NCBI RefSeq assembly: GCF_031822435.1
Contig: NZ_JAVQLW010000004.1
Span: forward strand, 248,001 to 312,000
Direction: 5' to 3'
From: Paracoccus sp. MBLB3053
Lineage (GTDB): Bacteria > Pseudomonadota > Alphaproteobacteria > Rhodobacterales > Rhodobacteraceae
Length of the DNA: 64,000 bases
The notes below the pieces were generated by a model. The model was not told the origin of the DNA. It saw nothing but the letters and a program-made list of their open reading frames with translations, and ran no database searches. This document shows positions 25,809 through 34,723 of the stretch, in pieces. A program made the position numbers and the translations under genes. Position 1 is the first letter of the stretch, and every line of letters starts with the position of its first letter.

Positions 25809-26900
25809 CTAAGTCTTTTTCTGTTCTTCAATGATGAGCGCGGCAAGTCGAAAGAACCCATGCACCATTTTCGAATAGGGCAGCAGCAGAAAGAAGCCGA
25901 AGACCGATCCCAGATGCAGGGCGAGAAACGCCCTGAGCGCCCAGCCGGTCGATTGATCAAGCGCAAGACCGCTGGATGCAATCAGGAAAAGCAACAGGAC
26001 GAAGGCCATTTCCCCGCCCCAGACGCGGCTGGCGCCAAGGCTGCGATCCGCCTTCAGCTTCAGGAGGGCAAGACATGCAGATCCGGCGCAAAGGAGGACC
26101 CCGCCGGACAGGCCGAGCAGTTTCGGCGGGCTGAACAGCCCATATGGTGCAGGCATCGCGAAGGCATAATGCATCACCGTCGCGACAGAAGTGGCCGCCA
26201 GGCAGAGCATGAAGCCCAGAACGACCACTTGATGGGCGTGCCGACGCGCGTTGGAATAGCGGTCCCGCTTTTCGAAATTGCAGCCCTGTCCCTGACCTCC
26301 AGACAGGTTCCGCAACCTGATCGCGCTCGCAAATGCGGCTTTCATCTCTGATCCTCGGACCGCCCTTCCACCGGTTGCAGTCCAGTAGCGGCGCAGCCCC
26401 ATCGCGACCACGAGAAGGGGCAAGAGGAAGGCCGGAAGGAATATCGCGACCATCACCTCATGCGGGATCAGGTCGTAAAAATCCGTCTCGGCCGAAACAG
26501 ATCCGCTCGACATGACCAGTAGCAGCAGGCTGATCGCCCCGACCAGCACAGCCGCGACGGCGAGCCCGCTTTGGTGAAAGACGCGCGCCAGAGGTTCGGG
26601 CCAGGCATGATCTTGCCAGGATGTCTGCCGGACCTCGGCAAGGATCGCGGGAATGTTCAGGGCGAATTCATGCGGAGGCGTATATTGGCAGGAATACCAG
26701 CAGCCCCGGCAATTATGGCAAAGATTGGCAAGATGGGTGATATCGCCCGAGGCAAAGCTTTTCTGCCGGGTCATTGCCGGAAAGACCGAGCAGAACCCCT
26801 CGCAATAGCGGCAGGCATTGCAGATTTCGAGCTGCCGGGCAGCTTCGTCATGCAGGTCCGGCAAGGGGATTTCGACCGCACGGACCAGATCAAAGGACAT
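25809..26900 (-). CDS. tcuB: TcuB-like iron-sulfur membrane electron carrier
   Basis: 363 aa from the ATG at 26900, which has AAGGAGG upstream inside tcuA; a longer frame lies wholly within tcuA. The N-terminal 80 residues hold two Cys clusters, CNACRYCEGFCSVFPAM and CHNCRGCWYSCQYTPPHEF, expected to bind two 4Fe-4S centres. The rest has about six membrane helices with conserved His residues (for example HAHQVVVLGFML, VMHYAF), a candidate haem b site. In Salmonella, TcuB reoxidises the flavin of TcuA and passes electrons to the quinone pool. It overlaps tcuA by 11 bases. Confidence 0.9.
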   Translation of the reverse strand: MSFDLVRAVEIPLPDLHDEAARQLEICNACRYCEGFCSVFPAMTRQKSFASGDITHLANLCHNCRGCWYSCQYTPPHEFALNIPAILAEVRQTSWQDHAWPEPLARVFHQSGLAVAAVLVGAISLLLLVMSSGSVSAETDFYDLIPHEVMVAIFLPAFLLPLLVVAMGLRRYWTATGGRAVRGSEMKAAFASAIRLRNLSGGQGQGCNFEKRDRYSNARRHAHQVVVLGFMLCLAATSVATVMHYAFAMPAPYGLFSPPKLLGLSGGVLLCAGSACLALLKLKADRSLGASRVWGGEMAFVLLLFLIASSGLALDQSTGWALRAFLALHLGSVFGFFLLLPYSKMVHGFFRLAALIIEEQKKT

Positions 26901-28320
26901 GTTCTGCGGCCTCCTTGCCTGCGATGCGCCCGAAAACGGTGCCGATTGCCATGCCGAAGCCGGCCAGGTAGCCCTGGCCCAGGATCGAACCGGCCATGAT
27001 CTCGCCCGCGGCCCAGACATTGGCCAAGGCGCCGTAGGGGCGCTGAACCTGCGCCCGATCCGAGACTTTCAGGCCGAGATAGGTGAAGGTCACGCCGGGG
27101 CGGAGCGCATAGCCGTAAAAGGGCGGCTCGATGATGGGGCGCGCCCAGTTCGTCTTGGGGGGGGCCACCCCTTCTGTGCGTAGCCCGTCCAGTTCTGTCG
27201 GGTGGAATTTCCCGGGGCGACAGGCGGCATTGAATTCCGAAATCGTCGCTTCGAGCCTGCCGGGATCGAGCCCCAGCCGTTCGGCCAGCTCGCCGATCGT
27301 CGCGCCCTTGATGGGCGGAAAGACCGAGGGCATGAAGAGATCAAGCGATCGCGCATCGATGATCGCGAAGGCCACCTGATCGGGCTCGGCCGCGACGAGC
27401 CGGCCCCAGATCGCGTAGCGCTTGGGCCAGGTATCCTGCCCTTCGTCATAGAATCTTGCAGCGTCGCGATTGACCACGACGGAAAACGGCACGCAATCAA
27501 GGCGGGTGCAGATGCCGCCGTCATATTTCGGGGCGCGCCCGTCGATGGCGACGCAATGGCATTGCGTCGGGTCGCCCACGGTTTCGATCCCCTGGTCGAT
27601 CATGTCCCGCAGCACCGTGCCGCGATTGTAGGGCGTGCCCCGGATCAGGAAGTTCGCGGCCGAAGGTCCCCAGGCCCGCGTCAGCCAGTCGATATCGGAC
27701 TGGAACCCGCCCGAGGCGAGGACGAAGCCCCTGCCCTCGATCCTCTGGACCGGGCCGCCCGCGACCGAGACCTCGACATGGCTGCAGTGCTCGCCCTCGA
27801 GATGGACGTGGCTGACCTGGGCTTCGTAAAGAACCGTGACGCCCAGATCCTCGCAGGCATTGTAATAGGCATTGACCAGCGCCTTGCCGCCGCCAAGGAA
27901 AAAGGCATTGGTCCGCGACAGCGACAGCGTGCCGGACAGCGAAGGCTGGAAATGGACGCCATGCGCCGCCATCCAGGAAAAGCAGCCCTCCGAGTTGCGG
28001 ATCACCATGCGGGCCAGGGCCTCGTCGGTCTGCCCCTTTGTCACCAGCATCAGGTCGTCGAAATATTCATCCTCGCCATAGCTGCCGGTCAGGACCGAGA
28101 CCGGGGCTTCGTGCATGCAGCGGAAGTTCCGCGTATGCCGGCTATTGCCGCCGCGATAGGGCTTCGGCGCCCCTTCAAGGATGATCACGCTGGCCCCCGC
28201 CTCGGCCGCGGTGATCGCCGCGCAAAGTGCGGCATTGCCGCCACCGACCACCACGAGATCCCATTTGCCGTCCCGCGGAGCGGTTGGCTTCCGGCGGCCC
28301 CATCTTGCGTGACATGTCAT
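26890..28320 (-). CDS. tcuA: TcuA-like FAD-dependent tricarballylate dehydrogenase
   Basis: 476 aa. A Rossmann FAD motif lies at about 20-50 (DLVVVGGGNAALCAAITAAE, then GASVIILEGAP). The flavoprotein core of the fumarate reductase/KstD class follows, ending with YLAGFGMAIGTVFGRIAGKE. Length and order with tcuB match Salmonella TcuA, which oxidises tricarballylate to cis-aconitate. The usual citrate/tricarballylate permease gene tcuC is not in the window, so the substrate here may differ. A GntR gene lies 40 bp upstream on the same strand, giving a GntR-tcuA-tcuB operon. Confidence 0.87.
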   Translation of the reverse strand: MTCHARWGRRKPTAPRDGKWDLVVVGGGNAALCAAITAAEAGASVIILEGAPKPYRGGNSRHTRNFRCMHEAPVSVLTGSYGEDEYFDDLMLVTKGQTDEALARMVIRNSEGCFSWMAAHGVHFQPSLSGTLSLSRTNAFFLGGGKALVNAYYNACEDLGVTVLYEAQVSHVHLEGEHCSHVEVSVAGGPVQRIEGRGFVLASGGFQSDIDWLTRAWGPSAANFLIRGTPYNRGTVLRDMIDQGIETVGDPTQCHCVAIDGRAPKYDGGICTRLDCVPFSVVVNRDAARFYDEGQDTWPKRYAIWGRLVAAEPDQVAFAIIDARSLDLFMPSVFPPIKGATIGELAERLGLDPGRLEATISEFNAACRPGKFHPTELDGLRTEGVAPPKTNWARPIIEPPFYGYALRPGVTFTYLGLKVSDRAQVQRPYGALANVWAAGEIMAGSILGQGYLAGFGMAIGTVFGRIAGKEAAEHVL

Positions 28321-28360
28321 TTCGGACGTCCTGCCTCCCCTCAGCCGCCCCTTGGGACGG

Positions 28361-29026
28361 TCAATCCTCCAATGGCCTTTCGATCCGGCGCAGCTTGCGC
28401 AGGCGCACCATCTGCGCCGCCTCCATATGGGCGCGCATGCTTGCCTCGGCCGAAGCCCCGTCCCGGTCCAGAAGCGCGTCGATGAGCTGGCGGTGTTCTT
28501 CAGCGGCGCGGGCCACCCGGTCGGTCTCCATCAGCGTCGTCGGCCCCAGCAGCAGCATGGTCTTCTGCAGGCCGCGCATGGACCGGGCAAGAAAGCGATT
28601 GCGCGCCGCCTCAAGCAGCATGGCGTGGAACTGGCGGTTCAGCTCGGCCGCCGCGCGCTCGTCCGGAGCGGCCGCGAATTCGGTGTTAAGCTCGGCCAGC
28701 TGGCGCAGCTCGGCCTCGTTCGCGGCACGGCTCGCGAGGCGCGCTGCGGTGCCTTCCAGGACGGCGCGCATCTCGTAAAGTTCCATCACCTCGGCATAGT
28801 CGAGCAGGCGGATCGTGGCGCCCTGGCGCGGCTGATGCACCACCAGCCCGTCCATCTCCAGAAGCCGGATCGCCTCGCGCACCGGGGTCCGAGAATGTCC
28901 GAGGCGTTCGGCCAGTTCCACCTCGCGCAGCCGCGCGCCCGGAGCCATCTGGCCGGTGCGGATTTCGTCCAGAAGCCGGCGATAGACCAGCTGCCCCTGG
29001 GGCATTTCCTCGATGAGTTCCGACAT
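28361..29026 (-). CDS. GntR-family regulator, FCD subgroup, of the tcuAB operon
   Basis: 221 aa. The winged helix is at about 10-75 (YRRLLDEIRTGQMAPGARLR, ELAERLGHSRTPVREAIRLL). The FCD domain is at about 85-215, with metal-binding-type positions in AAELNRQFHAMLLEAA and EEHRQLIDALLDRDG. It is the first gene of the tcuAB operon and faces a plus-strand catabolic operon across a 254-bp gap. A near-perfect palindrome 11 bp before its start codon suggests autoregulation and possibly control of both directions. Confidence 0.9.
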   Translation of the reverse strand: MSELIEEMPQGQLVYRRLLDEIRTGQMAPGARLREVELAERLGHSRTPVREAIRLLEMDGLVVHQPRQGATIRLLDYAEVMELYEMRAVLEGTAARLASRAANEAELRQLAELNTEFAAAPDERAAAELNRQFHAMLLEAARNRFLARSMRGLQKTMLLLGPTTLMETDRVARAAEEHRQLIDALLDRDGASAEASMRAHMEAAQMVRLRKLRRIERPLED

Positions 29027-29036
29027 GATCCATTCC

Positions 29037-29056
29037 TTGCATCCCTATGGATACAA
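29037..29056. promoter_or_regulatory. GntR/FCD-type operator palindrome
   Basis: TTGCATCC-ctat-GGATACAA: 8-bp half-sites with one mismatch around a 4-nt spacer, 11 bp upstream of the GntR start at 29026. A related half-site (CCGGATGCA) follows directly at 29057. Size and symmetry fit operators of FCD-type GntR dimers. It lies between the GntR-tcuAB operon and the divergent flavoprotein operon. Confidence 0.6.
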
Positions 29057-29280
29057 CCGGATGCACCTTGGATCAAGCCCCTCCGAAGTCACCCGAGATT
29101 TCAGCCAAGAAATTGAAATAAAGCACGTATCTTGAGAACTCCGGGCATTCCCTCCCGGCCATATGAGGAAACTATGCACCCCGAAGAATTCCCTATTGGG
29201 ATTATGGGGCAGTTTCGGCCTAGATCAGGGCAAGGCAGAAACCCGCCCCGCTTCGGGTGGCGAGGAAAGGATGGCTACCC

Positions 29281-31008
29281 ATGCGGCTTGATCCGGCGGG
29301 GCGCCGCCCGCTGGAGGAACTGGACGAGGTCGATCTGATCGTTCTCGGCTCGGGTGCCGGTGGGCTCAGCGCCGCCCTTACGGGTGTCTTGGAAGGAATG
29401 CGGGTTGCGCTGCTCGACCATGCGCCGGTCCTGGGCGGCACCACGGCGCGCTCTTCTGGAACGGCATGGATCCCGGACAACCGCTTGATGCGCGCTGCGG
29501 GCTTCCCCGAGGATCGCGAGCCCGCGCAAGCCTATCTTCAGGCACTCGTCGGCACGAAAGGATCGACCCGGCCTTGGGAGACCTTCCTGGACCTTGCCCC
29601 TCGCATGCAGGCCGATCTTGAGGATCGCGCTGGCATCCTGTTCCGGCCCTATCTGCGCGCGCCGGATTATCGCAGCAACCTGCCCGGCGCGGCCAGCGGC
29701 GGCCGGGCGCTCGAACCCGCGGCCTTTGACGGGCGCTTGCTGGGGGGCTGGTTTGCGCTGCTTGCCCCTCCGCTGGCGGAACTGACAGTGCTGGGCGGGA
29801 TGATGCTCACCCGCGCCGAGGCACAAAGGCTCATTCGGGCAGAGCGTTCCGCCCGCGCCATGCAGGAAGGCGCGCGGCTGCTGGTTCGGCATCTTCGCGA
29901 CCGTTGGCATCACCCGCGCGGAACGCGGCTGGTCATGGGCAATGCGCTGGTCGCAAGGATGCTGCACGCATTCCTGATGCGCGGCGGCATGGCCTGGGAA
30001 AATGCCCATACGCAGCGGATCGAGACCGCGGCAGGACGGGTTGCGGGCGTCAGCGGCTCGGCCGAGGGTCGCGCGTTCCACCTGAAGGCGCGGCGGGGCA
30101 TCGTACTGGCCGGGGGCGGTTTTCCCGCAGATCCCGAAGCAGGGGCGCAGCAACTTCCCCCCACGGCCAGCGGACATACGGTAGCCTCGCCCTTTGCGCG
30201 GGGCAAGACGATCCGGCTGGGCCTGCAGGCGGGGGGACAGCTTGGCCCCTCGGTCGGAACGAACGGCTTCTGGTTTCCGTCCTCGCTGATGGTTCGGCCG
30301 GGCGGCGGATTGGCGGTCTACCCTCATATCGCGCTCGACCGTGCCAAGCCGGGATCGTTGATCGTGGACCGGACCGGACGGCGTTTCGCCAATGAGGCGG
30401 CCAGCTATCACGATTTCGGCGAGGCCATGCACGCGCGCGGTCGCGATGCCCTGCCCTGCTGGATGATCGCGGACGCCGCTTTCATACGCCGCTATGGGTT
30501 TGGATTGATCCGGCCACGGACGCGAAGGCTCGGCCCCTATCTTGCGGCGGGCTATCTGAAACGGGGCGAGGATGTCGCCGATCTGGCCCTTCGACTGGGC
30601 CTTGAACCGGAACGCCTGCGCGCGACGATCAAGGATTTCAACGCCCTGGCCGGCCGGGGCAAGGACGAGGATTTCGGGCGCGGCGAAAGCGCCTATGAGC
30701 GTTCGAATGGCGATGAAGGCCGGGAGCTCGCAAACCCCTGCCTTGCCGAGATTGGTCCGGGGCCGCTTTTCGCGCTCGCGCTTTGGCCGACGCCGCTCGC
30801 GACGGCGCGGGGGCTGGCCTGCGGTGAGGCCGGGCAGGTGCTGGACGGATCTGGCATCGCCATCCCGGGCCTTTATGCTGCGGGCAATGACATGCAATCG
30901 GTTTTCGCCGGGGAATATCCCGGGGCCGGCGCCCAGATCGGCCCCGCCATGACATTCGGCTGGGCCGCGGCGCGGCACGCGGCCCGCCAGGAGGAGATGG
31001 CAGAATGA
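29281..31008 (+). CDS. FAD-dependent dehydrogenase of the 3-ketosteroid dehydrogenase/fumarate reductase class
   Basis: 575 aa from the ATG at 29281, preceded by GAGGAAAGGA; a GTG eight codons earlier is possible. The FAD motif reads DLIVLGSGAGGLSAALTGVL near residue 15. The central and C-terminal parts match the fumarate reductase flavoprotein/KstD fold (LAGGGFPADPEAGAQQLPPT, GLYAAGNDMQSVF then GEYPGAGAQIG). The family introduces double bonds next to a carbonyl or carboxyl group. It is the first gene of a four-gene operon with a ThDP enzyme, a cupin and an aldehyde dehydrogenase, so a catabolic role on a hydroxy- or oxo-carboxylate or an aromatic is likely. Substrate unknown. Confidence 0.82.
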   Translation: MRLDPAGRRPLEELDEVDLIVLGSGAGGLSAALTGVLEGMRVALLDHAPVLGGTTARSSGTAWIPDNRLMRAAGFPEDREPAQAYLQALVGTKGSTRPWETFLDLAPRMQADLEDRAGILFRPYLRAPDYRSNLPGAASGGRALEPAAFDGRLLGGWFALLAPPLAELTVLGGMMLTRAEAQRLIRAERSARAMQEGARLLVRHLRDRWHHPRGTRLVMGNALVARMLHAFLMRGGMAWENAHTQRIETAAGRVAGVSGSAEGRAFHLKARRGIVLAGGGFPADPEAGAQQLPPTASGHTVASPFARGKTIRLGLQAGGQLGPSVGTNGFWFPSSLMVRPGGGLAVYPHIALDRAKPGSLIVDRTGRRFANEAASYHDFGEAMHARGRDALPCWMIADAAFIRRYGFGLIRPRTRRLGPYLAAGYLKRGEDVADLALRLGLEPERLRATIKDFNALAGRGKDEDFGRGESAYERSNGDEGRELANPCLAEIGPGPLFALALWPTPLATARGLACGEAGQVLDGSGIAIPGLYAAGNDMQSVFAGEYPGAGAQIGPAMTFGWAAARHAARQEEMAE

Positions 31009-31021
31009 TCGGAGGACAGCA

Positions 31022-32821
31022 ATGACGCGGCAAAAGGGAGGCAGCTACATTGCCGAAGCCCTGGTTCGGGAGAAGATCCCCTATATCTTCGGGATCTGCG
31101 GCCACGGCACGGTCGGGCTGATCGACTGCCTGGCCGAGGTCAAAGACGAGATACCGATGATCTCGCCCCGGCACGAGCAGACGGCGGTGCACATGGCCGA
31201 CGGCTTCTTCCGGGTGTCCCACCGGATCGCCGCGACGCTCAGTTCGACCGGGCCGGGTTCGTGCAACCAGATCATGGGGCTCGCGGTGGCCCAGACCGAC
31301 AGCTCGGCCATCCTGGCGATCACCGCCAACGTGCCGACCCAGCAATTCAACCGCGCGCCTTTCCAGGAATTGAACATGCATGGCCAAGCCGATTTCGGCC
31401 AGGTCATCAAGCCGGTGGTCAAGCGCAGCTTTCAGCCCTCGCGGGTCGAACAATTGCCGCTGATGATCCGGCAGGCCGCGGCCACGATGACCACCGGGCG
31501 GCCCGGGCCGGTCAATCTCGACATCCCCTATAACCTGTTCCAGGAAGAGGCCGAACTGACGCCCGAGCCGGTCGGCAGCGCCTTCGGGATGCGCCGCCCC
31601 GGGGCCAGCGCCGAGGATGTCGCGCAAAGCGTCGACTGGCTTCTGGCGGCCGAGCGACCGGTCATCTTCGTCGGCCATGGCATGGCCCTGTCCGAGGCCG
31701 GGCGCGAATTGACTGCGCTGGCGCATCGGCTTTCGATTCCGGTGATCTCATCGCCCAACGGCATGGGCACGATCGACATGGAGGACCCGCTTTCGCTTGG
31801 CTTCATCGGCCGGAACGGCGCCTATCAGGCCAATCAGGCCGGGCGGCATGCCGATCTGGTTCTCGCGATCGGGGCACGGTTCGACGATCGTTCGGCCTCA
31901 AGCTGGCGGCCGGGATATTCCTGGAACTTCCCGGCGACGCGGCTCGTCCATGTCGATCTGGACCATGCCGAATTGACGCGGAACTACACCCCGGACCTCG
32001 CCATTCTGGCCGATGCCCGGACCTTTCTGCGCCAGATCCTTGCCGAACTCGACGCCCGCGCCGCGGGCTCCGACGCCCCGCCGAATGGCCTGCCGCGCCT
32101 GCAGGGCTGGCGGGACGAGATCGCCGGCTGGCGCGCGGAATGGGAAGACTTCGTCGCCCCCGGTTTCGCGGCGCATCAACAACCGATCCGCCCGGAACGC
32201 ATTGTTGCCGATTGCCAGAAAATCCTGCCGCCGGATGCCATTCTGTCCTTTGACGCGGGCATCCACCACAACTGGTTCATGCAGTTCTGGAAGGCGAGAG
32301 GCCCGCAGAACATGCTGAATTCATGGGGCTATTCCGGCATGGGCTTTGGCCCTTCGGCAATCCTCGGCGCGAAGCTCGCCGCACCGGATCGGGTCTGCGT
32401 CTCGGTCTGCGGTGACGGCGGTTTCACCATGGTGCCGCATGTGCTTTGCACGGCGGTCGAATTCGACATCCCCGTGATCTGGATCGTCTGGAACAATTTC
32501 GCATGGGGCGCGATCCGCGACCTGCAATACGGTTATTTCGAGGGCCGCGAATACGGCACCGCCTTCTATCGCGGCCCGAATGCCGAGCCCTATAACCCCG
32601 ATTTCGCCGCCTGGGCGCGAGCATCGGGGGTGGCGGGTTTCACGGTGACCCGTTCCGAGGATTTCGCGGCAACGCTGGAAGAGGCGATCCGCCTGAACCG
32701 GCCGGTCCTGATCGACGTCCATGTCGATGCCGATATCCGCCCGCCCGCGACCGGCTCCTGGTCGCTGCCGCCCCTGCAACCCAAGGAACCGGCCTTTGGC
32801 ACGGCCTGGCGCCCGGAATGA
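31022..32821 (+). CDS. Thiamine-diphosphate-dependent enzyme, acetolactate-synthase-like
   Basis: 599 aa in the three-domain layout of the ALS/POX/decarboxylase superfamily. The N-terminal Pyr domain has the activating Glu in SPRHEQTAVHMADGF. The middle domain spans about 195-340. The PP domain carries VCVSVCGDGGFTMVPH followed by WNN, the GDG...NN motif for Mg-ThDP. The family condenses or decarboxylates 2-oxoacids. No small regulatory subunit gene is present, which argues against biosynthetic acetolactate synthase. With an aldehyde dehydrogenase two genes on, I infer decarboxylation of a 2-oxoacid to an aldehyde then oxidised to an acid. It starts 13 bp after the flavoprotein stop. Confidence 0.85.
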   Translation: MTRQKGGSYIAEALVREKIPYIFGICGHGTVGLIDCLAEVKDEIPMISPRHEQTAVHMADGFFRVSHRIAATLSSTGPGSCNQIMGLAVAQTDSSAILAITANVPTQQFNRAPFQELNMHGQADFGQVIKPVVKRSFQPSRVEQLPLMIRQAAATMTTGRPGPVNLDIPYNLFQEEAELTPEPVGSAFGMRRPGASAEDVAQSVDWLLAAERPVIFVGHGMALSEAGRELTALAHRLSIPVISSPNGMGTIDMEDPLSLGFIGRNGAYQANQAGRHADLVLAIGARFDDRSASSWRPGYSWNFPATRLVHVDLDHAELTRNYTPDLAILADARTFLRQILAELDARAAGSDAPPNGLPRLQGWRDEIAGWRAEWEDFVAPGFAAHQQPIRPERIVADCQKILPPDAILSFDAGIHHNWFMQFWKARGPQNMLNSWGYSGMGFGPSAILGAKLAAPDRVCVSVCGDGGFTMVPHVLCTAVEFDIPVIWIVWNNFAWGAIRDLQYGYFEGREYGTAFYRGPNAEPYNPDFAAWARASGVAGFTVTRSEDFAATLEEAIRLNRPVLIDVHVDADIRPPATGSWSLPPLQPKEPAFGTAWRPE

Positions 32822-32841
32822 AGAGCAAGAGGCAAGCCCCC

Positions 32842-33207
32842 ATGACCGACCGCAAAAGCCTGATCCGCAATATCGCCGAAGAGCCCTGGCAGCAATTTCC
32901 CGCCCATTACGGCGGCGCGCTGTCAAAGGCATTGGTCCATCCCACAACCACCGGATCGCAGCAGATCGATTACCGAATTTCGACCTATGCGCCGATGGCC
33001 TATGTCGAGCGCCACCATCACAAGGTGCAGGAACAGGTCTATCACATCCTCGAAGGCGAGGGCCTGATGGAGATCGACGGCGAAAAACGCGTCGTGCGGC
33101 GCAATGACGTCATCTTCATCGCCCCCGGTACCTGGCATGGCATTGCGAATACCGGGCTTGGGCAACTCACCTTCATCGTCGTCACCACCCCGGTCAGCGA
33201 TGATTGA
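32842..33207 (+). CDS. Cupin-domain protein
   Basis: 121 aa. A start at 32842 gives the natural opening MTDRKSLIRNI; an earlier ATG at 32818 overlaps the ThDP enzyme stop (ATGA) and would add eight residues. The single cupin barrel shows the two metal motifs: ERHHHKVQEQVYHILEGEG (His, His, Gln/Glu, His pattern) and PGTWHGIANTG with a later His. Such proteins are dioxygenases, isomerases or ligand-binding accessories. Position between the ThDP enzyme and the dehydrogenase suggests it acts in the same pathway; the reaction cannot be named. Confidence 0.85.
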   Translation: MTDRKSLIRNIAEEPWQQFPAHYGGALSKALVHPTTTGSQQIDYRISTYAPMAYVERHHHKVQEQVYHILEGEGLMEIDGEKRVVRRNDVIFIAPGTWHGIANTGLGQLTFIVVTTPVSDD

Positions 33208-33264
33208 CCCATGAACCTGCCGCATCCGAATTCTTCCCCGCATCCATCGGCCGGAGCCCGTCGC

Positions 33265-34719
33265 ATGACCTATCCGTTTGAAATGCCTGCCAGTGACGGA
33301 CTCGACCGGATTTCGATGCTGCTCGGCGGGTCATGGCAGCAGGGCGAGGGCGCGGCGCAGGAGGTCTTCGACAAGTTCCGCCTGACGCCCTTTGCGCTTT
33401 TGCCGGCCAGCGGGCCCGATCAGATCACCGAGATGATCGGCCTGGCCGAGCACAGCTTTCGTGCCGACCGGCTGACGCCCCATGACCGGGGCCGCATTCT
33501 CGACGCGGTCGCGGCGCTGCTCGAGATGCGGCGCGACGAATTCCAGGATGTCATGCAGCTCGAGACCGGCTATACCGATGCCGATTGCCGCACCGAGATC
33601 CAGCGCACCGTCGAGACCCTGCGCCTTTCCGCCGAAGAGGCGCGGCGGCTGTCGGGCGAGGTAATCCCGGTCGCCGGTGCCGCCGGGCAGGGCAACCGAC
33701 TGGCCTTCACGCTGCGCGTGCCCCTGGGCGTGGTGCTTGCCGTCACGCCCTTCAATGCGCCGCTCAACACCGTGACCCACAAGATCGCCCCGGCACTTGG
33801 CGCGGGCAATACGGTGGTGCTGAAACCGGCAAGCCAGACCCCGCGCACGGCCTGCATGCTGGCGCAGGCCTTCCTGGATGCCGGCTTGCCTCCGGGCTAT
33901 CTGCAGGTCTTCCACGGGGGCGCCGCGGCGGTCGAACAGGCCCTCGCCGATGATCGCGTGCGCTATATCGCCTTTACCGGCTCGACCGAGGTCGGGCGCC
34001 TGATCCAGGCCCGGGCCGGTCTGCGCCGCACCCAGATGGAACTTGGCTCGATCGCCTTCACCCTGCTTGCCGGGGATGCCGATCTGGACGACGCCCTGAG
34101 CAAGGTCGCGGCGGCGGGTTATCGCAAGGCCGGTCAGGTCTGTACCTCGGTCCAGATCCTGCTGGTCGATGCCGCAATCGCCGATCAGGTCGAAAGCCGT
34201 CTTGCCGGCATCGTCGCGGAGCTGACCCATGGCGACCCCGCCATGCCGGGCTGCAGCACCGGTCCCCTGATTTCCCTGGGCGATGCCCTGCGCGTCGAAA
34301 GCTGGATCGCCGAGGCCATTTCGGGCGGCGCGCGGCTTCTCGCCGGCGGCCGGCGCGATGGCGCCGTGATTGCGCCCACGCTTCTTGCCGATGTCACGCC
34401 CGCGATGAATGTCGGCTGCCGCGAGATCTTCGGCCCCGTCGTCTGCATCGAGCGTTTCACCGATTTCGATGCCGCGCTCGAACGGGTGAACGCGACGCCC
34501 TATGGGCTGGCCACGGGCATCTTTACCCGCAATCTCGACCTCGCCTTCGCCGCCCTGCGCCGCCTGCAGGTTGGCGGGGTCCATGTCAACCAGACCTCTT
34601 CGGCGCGGCTCGACATGATGCCCTATGGCGGCTCGAAGGAGAGCGGATTCGGTCGCGAAGGGCCGCGTCACGCCATGATGGAAATGACCGAGGAACGGGT
34701 GGTCAGCTTTACCCTTTAG
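33265..34719 (+). CDS. Aldehyde dehydrogenase of the catabolic operon
   Basis: 484 aa from the ATG at 33265, which has CCGGAG upstream; an in-frame ATG at 33211, four bases after the cupin stop, would add 18 residues. Catalytic features: Asn in AVTPFNAPLN, NAD-binding FTGSTEVGRLI, Glu in MELGSIAF and Cys in KAGQVCTSVQ. The Gly-Ser after the Glu and the SVQ after the Cys place it away from classical betaine-aldehyde enzymes and nearer the phenylacetaldehyde/lactaldehyde-type ALDHs. It probably oxidises the aldehyde made by the ThDP enzyme. Its stop lies 4 bp from the stop of the convergent LysR gene. Confidence 0.88.
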   Translation: MTYPFEMPASDGLDRISMLLGGSWQQGEGAAQEVFDKFRLTPFALLPASGPDQITEMIGLAEHSFRADRLTPHDRGRILDAVAALLEMRRDEFQDVMQLETGYTDADCRTEIQRTVETLRLSAEEARRLSGEVIPVAGAAGQGNRLAFTLRVPLGVVLAVTPFNAPLNTVTHKIAPALGAGNTVVLKPASQTPRTACMLAQAFLDAGLPPGYLQVFHGGAAAVEQALADDRVRYIAFTGSTEVGRLIQARAGLRRTQMELGSIAFTLLAGDADLDDALSKVAAAGYRKAGQVCTSVQILLVDAAIADQVESRLAGIVAELTHGDPAMPGCSTGPLISLGDALRVESWIAEAISGGARLLAGGRRDGAVIAPTLLADVTPAMNVGCREIFGPVVCIERFTDFDAALERVNATPYGLATGIFTRNLDLAFAALRRLQVGGVHVNQTSSARLDMMPYGGSKESGFGREGPRHAMMEMTEERVVSFTL

Positions 34720-34723
34720 GGCC

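Noticed and set aside
29275..30978. 567-codon minus-strand reading opposite the flavoprotein gene
   Set aside because: Antisense low-complexity Arg/Gly/Pro-rich translation; the plus strand has a complete FAD motif and fold.
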